Below, one piece after another: positions 57,280 through 64,000 of a stretch of DNA of 64,000 nucleotides. Position 1 is the stretch's first letter; each line of letters begins with the position of its first letter. The position numbers were made by a program, and so were the translations under genes. This DNA comes from Trema orientale (Eukaryota > Streptophyta > Magnoliopsida > Rosales > Cannabaceae), in assembly GCA_002914845.1 (NCBI GenBank), contig JXTC01000231.1, positions 82,957 through 146,956 on the forward strand, written 5' to 3'. Under the pieces are notes generated by a model, which was not told the DNA's origin, ran no database searches, and saw nothing but the letters and a program-made list of their open reading frames with translations.

Positions 57280-59928
57280 CTTTTTAGAAGTTAAAACAGC
57301 ATTTTCAGGCGAACATGTAGAGGAGAACACAATCACCAACTATTTTACACATTCCGAACAAGATGGTGAGTAAAATAAAATATTTCTACGTTCGTATATA
57401 CAGAAAACACATAATATATATGTAGAAACATAAAGCTGCATATAGTTGTAAACAAAAGTCTATACAATTACATTGTTTTCAATATTCTATAATGGACTGC
57501 AGCTATAATATAATATATATTATATATATATATAATATTATATTCTGATATTTGAATGGTAGATCTCCCAAATATGCTTTATTTTAACTAGTGTTGAAGC
57601 TGTTTGAAATATGTCCATTGTCCCCACATGCATGTACGACGTTCATAACAATAAGATAAGCCTAGCTCTTTCGTACAGATAAAAGACAAACCTACCTAGG
57701 ATTCTCTCTATACATCCCACAACAAAATGACATAATTTATAATCGATCTCAACAAGATTCATCATCACCCATGTTTATTTTTTTTCTTTAAGGTTTTTTA
57801 ACTGACAAACTCCAAATTTGGTGGAATCCAAACAAAGTAAAACCATGGGTTTTATCAGGGTTGTTTTAATTTGTCCAGGAATATAATTAGTCGTGAACCC
57901 TGAAAGTTATATATATATATATAAAAATATATATATATATATGTATGTATGTATATCCCCATTAAGTGCATGGTTTAGTACAAGATTAACTATGTTTAAC
58001 TCACAAAACGACATATAAAGCTAATGCATGTGCTGATGTATATTAGTATTTATTATACGATGTGTATATTATATACTCATCCGTTCCCCCGGGAGGAATT
58101 AAATAATTCCAAATTTGTTGAGAGTATTTTTCTTTCTAGCTTCTCCTAACTTAGTTATGGAATCTACCTCTGTGCAAATCAAAGGAATATTAGGATCAAT
58201 ACTTTGTCCCATGGAATTTGAATGGTACACATGAAAAATATATTTTATATTTATCTCCTTCAAAGTGATCGACACTCTGACTGAAAAAAATTCAGGAAAG
58301 ACAGAAGCATGAAAAGATATAAGCTATTTGGAAAACTTCATAAGGCCATAATAACATTTCATTACATCTCTCTTTTTTATTTATCAAAAATAGCGCACTA
58401 ATTGAGACAGTCTTAGAATGAAATTAAGCTACATATTTTGTGTGTCTTACACGTATTATATTAACAAAAACTTCGAAACTTATACTCTAGAAGGCTATAC
58501 ATTCAGGAAAAAAAAAAAGTGTACCGGTCGAAGAGAGAAAAGAAGCCACAATATATGTGTTGCCAAGAAAAGTTTCTAGGAGGATTTACAGAATACAGAT
58601 TCATTTTCCATAAGCAAGTCATATTGAAAAACGAAGGGAACAATAAATATTTTATCTATGAATATTTTATCTATAATCTTTCTCTTATTTAACATCTATA
58701 TATTATACAATTTATGATTCGAGTAAATCTTTAAAATCGTACTTCTCTGTTTACTATTTTTAAATATACTTTTACACGATACATTACATCTTTTTTTCTT
58801 TACATGATTTACCTCAACACTAAGGCAACGATATTATATTACAATTTCCTTTGAGAAAAAAATAATTAATATTAGTAAACTAGGATCTAATACTTCCACC
58901 ACCGTTAATTTTTGGATCTTTTGTGTAAGCGAAAAACTGGATCTCTTTCATTTCAATACTTATATTATTCTTCAAAGGCAGCGGTTACATGCATGATCCT
59001 GTTGTAAATTGGGTTTGTTATGTCTTTTTAGACAACTATATACGCGTATAAGTAAACAAATATGTGTACATAAATTATATGCTTCCAGTAAGCCTGGCCC
59101 TGGGAAAACTATGCACACTTTCCCAAAAAGCTTGACCCGGACAAAACACTTGTAGCTTTACATTATAAAGCAGTTACAGGTCACCTCCAACAGTATTCTA
59201 TTTGGTAATGTACATAAACTTAATTAAGGATAAGGTACTGACATGCATTATATGTGATTTGTTTTATTTTAACCTGTTTTGCGATCAGGTAAGATATATA
59301 ATATATATACATACACACACATATGTACGTACATATATTGGCACTGTTAGAATAACTGAAACTTAAAACTACCTAAAAACGGCATTAGAAGGCTTAATCA
59401 CCGTCAACCGGACGAGCTCGACTTCGATCGTGTCAAAGTGACATGAAAAAAAGGGCTAAGCCACAGATAAGAACAAATGAGTACTGAGACAACAAATATA
59501 GCCAAAACTCAGCAGATTAATCCAATAGAACTCTTCTTCTTAATTATAACAGCATGCGGGTCGATATTATTAGTTAAAAAAACTCTCCCTTATATATATA
59601 AGCAATCTCAAGCCTAAAATACGAGATTCGATAAAGTCTTGGATACCATACTTATAAAATCAGTATTTGTACACTAACTACCATGCACATATAAGGCAGT
59701 AGACCACTGGCAAGGAGTTTTTGCCTTTTTCTAATGAGCACAATACTCTTCATGCTCTAAAACGTAACTATAATTTATAATACATAATTAACACTTAGAC
59801 ATTAAAACATTAATAAGCAAAAATACATACATACGTACTGAATGCATAATATGTACGGATATATGCTCATATATATATATGCATGTGTGTGGCAGTTAAG
59901 AATTCGGCGTCTAATTATATATATATAT
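57280..59928. other. gene-free AT-rich stretch
   Basis: No supportable gene. Dense TA/TATATA runs (57515-57540, 57910-57950, 59293-59335). Frame 59802-60044 (minus) overlaps the next MITE. Confidence 0.5.
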
Positions 59929-60126
59929 AGCACTATATGTCTTAACTTTTGTACTAAATTTTTTGTACTAACACATGTGGCATGTAAGTTATCATAATTT
60001 AATAGTGTATTAATACTTACCACAAATAGAATAAACATTATCACAAATTGAGTGGTACTGATAAGTCATATGCCACATGTGTTGGTATTAAAATTTTGTT
60101 ACAAAAGTTAGTACTTCAAGCATTAT
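59929..60126. mobile_element. MITE, family B copy 2
   Basis: About 198 bp. Its reverse complement aligns end to end with 43529-43730: TAATGCTTGAAGTACTAACT, CAACACATGTGGCAT, ATAATGTTTATTCTATTTGT, ACATGCCACATGTGTT. It lies about 350 bp before the NAC start codon and so within its likely promoter. Confidence 0.8.
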
Positions 60127-60478
60127 CTATATATATAATTGCGATGTGGACTCTGGAAGATGAATTTACTCGTAGGAAATGTCAAAGTCAGCAAGTAATT
60201 CCAAAGAGGTGGTTTTCTCAGTTGTTGCATTCAACCTTTCACCCGTTCACGTAAAATCATGATCGATCAGTTTAAATTATTAAATTATCAAATTAACAAT
60301 GTCCGTATCTGCATGGAAACGCACCATAAAGTGCCTCGAAAAAATGCTCACATTTACAACTGGTTTTTGATTGGTATTATCGTCTCTATAGCTTGAATTT
60401 CGTCTCCCGTTTCTCCAATTATAACTATAGAATATTAGTATGCTACTCTCTGTCTCTCCTATTTTCTACTCCTCTCCC
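60127..60478 (+). promoter_or_regulatory. proximal promoter/leader of the NAC gene
   Basis: No clear TATA box; TATAACTATAG lies near 60420. A CT-rich stretch (60446-60478) directly precedes the ATG. An in-frame ATG at 60440 would add 13 residues ([13 protein letters not shown]). Confidence 0.4.
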
Positions 60479-62534
60479 ATGGAAAGACAGACGAGTAGTA
60501 GCAGTACTAATACTACTTCATCAAATCTCCAACTCCCTCCGGGTTTCAGGTTTCATCCGTCTGACCAAGAACTCATTGTTCATTACTTGCAAAACAAAGT
60601 GACTTCACGTCCTTTACCAGCGTCTTTCATCCCCGAAATCGATCTCTATAAGTATAATCCATGGGAGCTACCCAGTCTGTTCCGCCCCCTAATCCACTCA
60701 TTGTGATTTCATCTATTTCATATCACTAATTATGTGGGAACTTCTTTGGTAGGGAGAATATATACTAATAGTTCTAAACATCATGGTTAAATAATCAAGA
60801 TAAAACAATAATCACATTGAAGATGGATGATTTAGAGATATTGACTAATCTTACGGTCTTTGATTGTACCCTACTACAGAATGCTCCCACTTCTGTTTTG
60901 AGCAGTAATGGGAACCAGAGTCTAACTTCATAATAATTCTGTTTGCCATGCAGAGAAGGCTGTGTTTGGAGAAGAAGAATGGTTTTTCTTCAGTCCCAGG
61001 GACAGGAAGTATCCCAAGGGAGAGAGGCCTAACAGAGCAGCAGGATTAGGTTACTGGAAAGCCACAGGAATTGACAAGCCCATTTTCAACAGCTCTTCCG
61101 GATTATCAAAGGCCATTGGAGTGAAGAAGGGTCTTGTCTTTTACATTGGTCGGCCCCAAAAAGGAGAAAAGACTGACTGGTTCATGAACGAGTACAGACT
61201 CCTTGACTCATCAATTAAGTCCCCAAGGTTGAAACGATCAATGAGAGTAAGTGGGTTGAGGACACTTATTAGAGAACATATTAGAGTCTCCTGTCATAAA
61301 TTACTTTGCACCATATGGATCTGCTATATTGCCAGTACTAGCTGTCTCACTCTCACGCCTTACGTGAGTGTGCCCTCACCAAAACTCAGGCGGGTAGAGA
61401 TCCTTTTTAGGCTGGCCAATATCATATCCGAGGGGACTACTACCACCACCGACTGCGTGCCAGAAAAAGTGAAAGTAGCGTAATTTCAACTTCTCAGAAT
61501 CTAGCTACTACCTAGTACACCAGCAACTTCTGAAACATGAGGCCGGGCTTGCCACTTCTCTTTATCAAAACTCTAAAGAAGTTTTGACAATTTTATTACG
61601 CCAAATTAAAAAATAAAATAAAAATAAAAGTAAGAATACACTTATTTTGTGCTTATCTCATCATTTTTGAATTAAAACTTTGAAATCCCCTACTCGTATC
61701 GAAGTTTATACTAACATGTTTGCTACATTTATTAGCACGCTTATATCCGGCGACAACAATGCTCAGCATCTCTAAGATTTTAGTCCAAACATATCTAAAT
61801 ATTAGGACTCTCACACTGCCACACAAGACGATGTTTAATTGAACAAAAACCTTAGTAGTATTAAGCACAATTCACGCTTGTACTTTTTTAATGCTTGTTT
61901 ACTCATTGTGTTGTCAAATTTATCTATGTACTTTTTCTTATCTACTTTGAAAAAAGAAGCATGAAGAAATAATATTCGGCTCTTTGTATCGCAGCTAGAT
62001 GATTGGGTTCTCTGTCGGGTTCGATTCAAAGGAAAATTGCCGAAGAAAACACATGAAATTCAACATGGCCACACTACTGAAGCGTCGAGGTGCCTACCAG
62101 AACCTGAGCAGACAAGCTTTGCAGGTGCAAACCGTGACAAGCTGATCACTGACTATATACACAAAGACTGCATACTATTAGCTTGGATACTTTCTGGTCA
62201 ACCTGTAAATCCCATGGAAACCATTCCAAGAGCTGACTTTGAAGAAAGCAACAACATTGGAAACAACTTAAACTACTTTTATGAGGATGGTTCCAATAGA
62301 GTGAATTACCAAATAGTTACTTCTACGGACAATTGTTGCAACTTACTGAATGGAGAAACCTCAGAGAAAAATGAAAAGGAAATTATAGATAACAAGATGA
62401 GTTGTGAGGATAATCTAGGTAGAGAAAGCTTGGCTGGGACTGGTATCTGGGGTTACATCCAGAACCAGTCTCCAGATGACATGTACAACTTAACTAATGA
62501 GTTGCCCTTAACAGGTAGATACTTGCAGCAATGA
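60479..62534 (+). CDS. NAC-domain transcription factor, 3 exons
   Basis: Exons 60479-60674, 60954-61246 and 61995-62534; joined 1029 nt, 342 aa. NAC domain about 18-175: subdomain [53 protein letters not shown] with [29 protein letters not shown] then EYRL, and [10 protein letters not shown] (start of exon 3). The two introns sit at the positions usual for NAC genes. The C-terminal half is acidic and Asn-rich with no membrane segment, consistent with a soluble nuclear regulator. NAC proteins bind CGT(G/A)-type sites as dimers; the sub-branch is not determined. Exon 1 ends CCCA|GTCTGT, a weak donor, and gives Lys66. The 60479 ATG is preferred over the in-frame 60440 because the latter adds an unrelated leader. 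Confidence 0.93.
61247..61994 (+). other. NAC intron 2
   Basis: 748 bp, donor AGA|GTAAGT, acceptor TATCGCAG|CTAG. The exon 2 frame stays open into the intron until 61483, so intron retention would give a protein lacking subdomain E. Confidence 0.85.
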
Positions 62535-62690
62535 AGCAAACTCTAGACCAAAGCACAACGGTCTCACTGAAAGGGAAGAGTTAAGGAGGAAAAAGGTTAA
62601 AGTTTGGTACGGTATAATCCAGATGACACTTATAAGGCAGAGATGACCTTCCAAGGTATTGGTAAAAGAAAACGAGCTAATTTTGTTAAA

Positions 62691-63299
62691 TAAAGCATTG
62701 GCTCTGGCTCCTGCTTGTGTGATTATACAATTGTGAAAAGTGTCCTGTAAACAAGTCTAATGGTAGGCTTTCAAGGTTAGGTGAATATAAATTTGTGAAA
62801 AGTGTCTTGTAAATAAGTCTAATGGAAGGCTCTCATAGGTTCATGTTAAATCATGGAGGCCAATAAAAAATATGTTTGATACAAGATGATGATCCTCCAT
62901 AATGCAGTGTTGTGTAAACTAGAATTATATTGTACTTACAAATGAAGCATCGATGGTATATGATAAATCAAGCTAGTTTTTCTCTAACTTATGTTATATA
63001 AAGCATTGGCTCCTGCTTGAGTGATTATACATTTGTGAAAAGTGTCCTGTAAAATAAGTCTAATGGTAGGCTTTCAAGGTTCAGTGATTATACATTTGTG
63101 AAAAGCGTCCTGTAAATAAGTATAATGGTAGATTTTCAAGGTTCATGGTAAACCATGGAGGCCACTAAAAAATATGTTTGATGCAAGATAATATTCTCCA
63201 TAATGCAGTGTTGTGTAAACTAGAATTCTATGTACTTACAAGTGAAGCATTGATGGTATATGATAAATCAAGCTAGTTTTTCTCTAACTTGTGTTACAA
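62691..63299. repeat. tandem duplication of about 300 bp, with nested repeat
   Basis: Units 62691-62998 and 62999-63299 both run from TAAAGCATTGGCTC to TTTTTCTCTAACTT(A/G)TGTTA. Each unit contains an inner pair of about 85-bp repeats (TTGTGAAAAGTGTCCTGTAA ... AATGGTAGGCTTTCAAGGTT). Lies about 160 bp after the NAC stop, so it may overlap the 3' UTR. Confidence 0.85.
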
Positions 63300-64000
63300 G
63301 TCCCTTTCAATTTCAAACAATGTTTTCAAGCTGACATCTAAACCAAGAGAGAATAAATAACTGAAGAATAATAATAAGTACTAGCATAATTTTCTACTAA
63401 CACATTACTTTCAGTTGCCCCGAAAAAAGAAACATGTTACTTTCAATCATAATAAATAAGCTTGATTTTGTACAAGACCTTTGATTTGCAAAGTACATTT
63501 CAGAAGCAGTTGTTTAGCCACAAATCAATAAACATAATTGGTAAGAGTATGAGGATCATTAATTTAGACATTATTTGACAGCCAACTTAAAGTGGCTCTA
63601 TATTTCTCTCCCTCACTCGAGGATAATAAGAATGTAAAAGTTTACTCGATGATGTTGAAATGATATAAGGGAGGCCCCAAAACAATAAAAGAATACATTA
63701 CCACGAACGTAATGATCCAACAAGTTGCAGTAGAGACGTGTTCAACATTAATCACCTCAGTATACTACAAGAGAAGAACATTTGATCAGTATACTTCCAA
63801 GTATTTGATAAATGTAATATCAGAGACACCGCCAAACTGCCCTGGCATTATAATTAGATTATATATTATACATGTTGAAACAAAAATTATAGACACTAGA
63901 ATAATTTTGTGCCTAAGACTAATGAGAATTCAAATGAGAATAATTTGACTGAAGTTCGAAGATAAGGCGCACTTATCCCCTAAATAGAACTTAGCACCCT
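63300..64000. other. gene-free stretch to the window end
   Basis: No supportable gene. The 78-codon frame at 63712-63948 has no recognisable feature. Confidence 0.5.

Noticed and set aside
61247-61483. Continuation of NAC exon 2 as the normal C-terminus
   Set aside because: Exon 3 supplies the expected subdomain E (LDDWVLCRV) through a consensus GTAAGT donor, so this is intron.

Overview
The window is nuclear DNA of a flowering plant, almost certainly a eudicot. It is AT-rich, has spliced genes with short GT/GC-AG introns, and carries plant-specific protein families (fasciclin-like arabinogalactan proteins, an INDETERMINATE-DOMAIN zinc finger, a NAC factor) in a dense background of plant transposons. 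The species cannot be fixed from the sequence alone. I see no bacterial, organellar or viral block, and no CRISPR array.

Layout. (1) 0.9-13.7 kb: three intact, intronless fasciclin-like arabinogalactan protein (FLA) genes in the same orientation (1298-2239, 8634-9509, 12971-13693). They form a tandem cluster with recognisably related promoters, including a shared upstream block and an ACCTAA-type MYB motif just before each TATA-like box. (2) 13.7-20.9 kb: gene-free, with a degenerate hairpin-forming minisatellite (14762-15217) and a short-repeat-rich element (18642-19646). (3) 20.9-35.4 kb: a three-layer transposon nest. A decayed Ty1/copia element on the minus strand (LTR at 20932, gag remnant near 35375) was hit by a CACTA transposon (21495-26258, TAA target duplication) between its polyprotein stop and its polypurine tract. 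It was also hit by a non-autonomous Ty3/gypsy-derived LTR element (29331-35086, ATCTT target duplication, tRNA-Asp primer site) inside its gag-pol region. The CACTA element seems to carry a captured host promoter and first-exon fragment. (4) 36867-36908: assembly gap. (5) 38454-40560: a complete three-exon IDD C2H2 transcription factor on the minus strand, whose first intron appears to use a non-canonical GC donor. (6) 41.6-60.4 kb: no convincing gene. It holds MITE copies (one nested in another), one SINE with clear target duplications and one probable second SINE, LTR-retrotransposon remnants, and a poly(A)-tailed retroposed insert with a 15-bp target duplication. (7) 60479-62534: a complete three-exon NAC transcription factor on the plus strand with a MITE about 350 bp upstream, followed by a roughly 300-bp tandem duplication.

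How the genes relate. Nothing here looks like an operon or a gene cluster in the metabolic sense. The FLA trio is a local paralog expansion of the kind of FLA associated with secondary cell walls and fibres. IDD and NAC proteins are independent regulators; no functional link to the FLA cluster can be shown from this sequence. The most informative structures are the nested transposons with readable target duplications, the conserved FLA promoter block, and the GC-AG intron.
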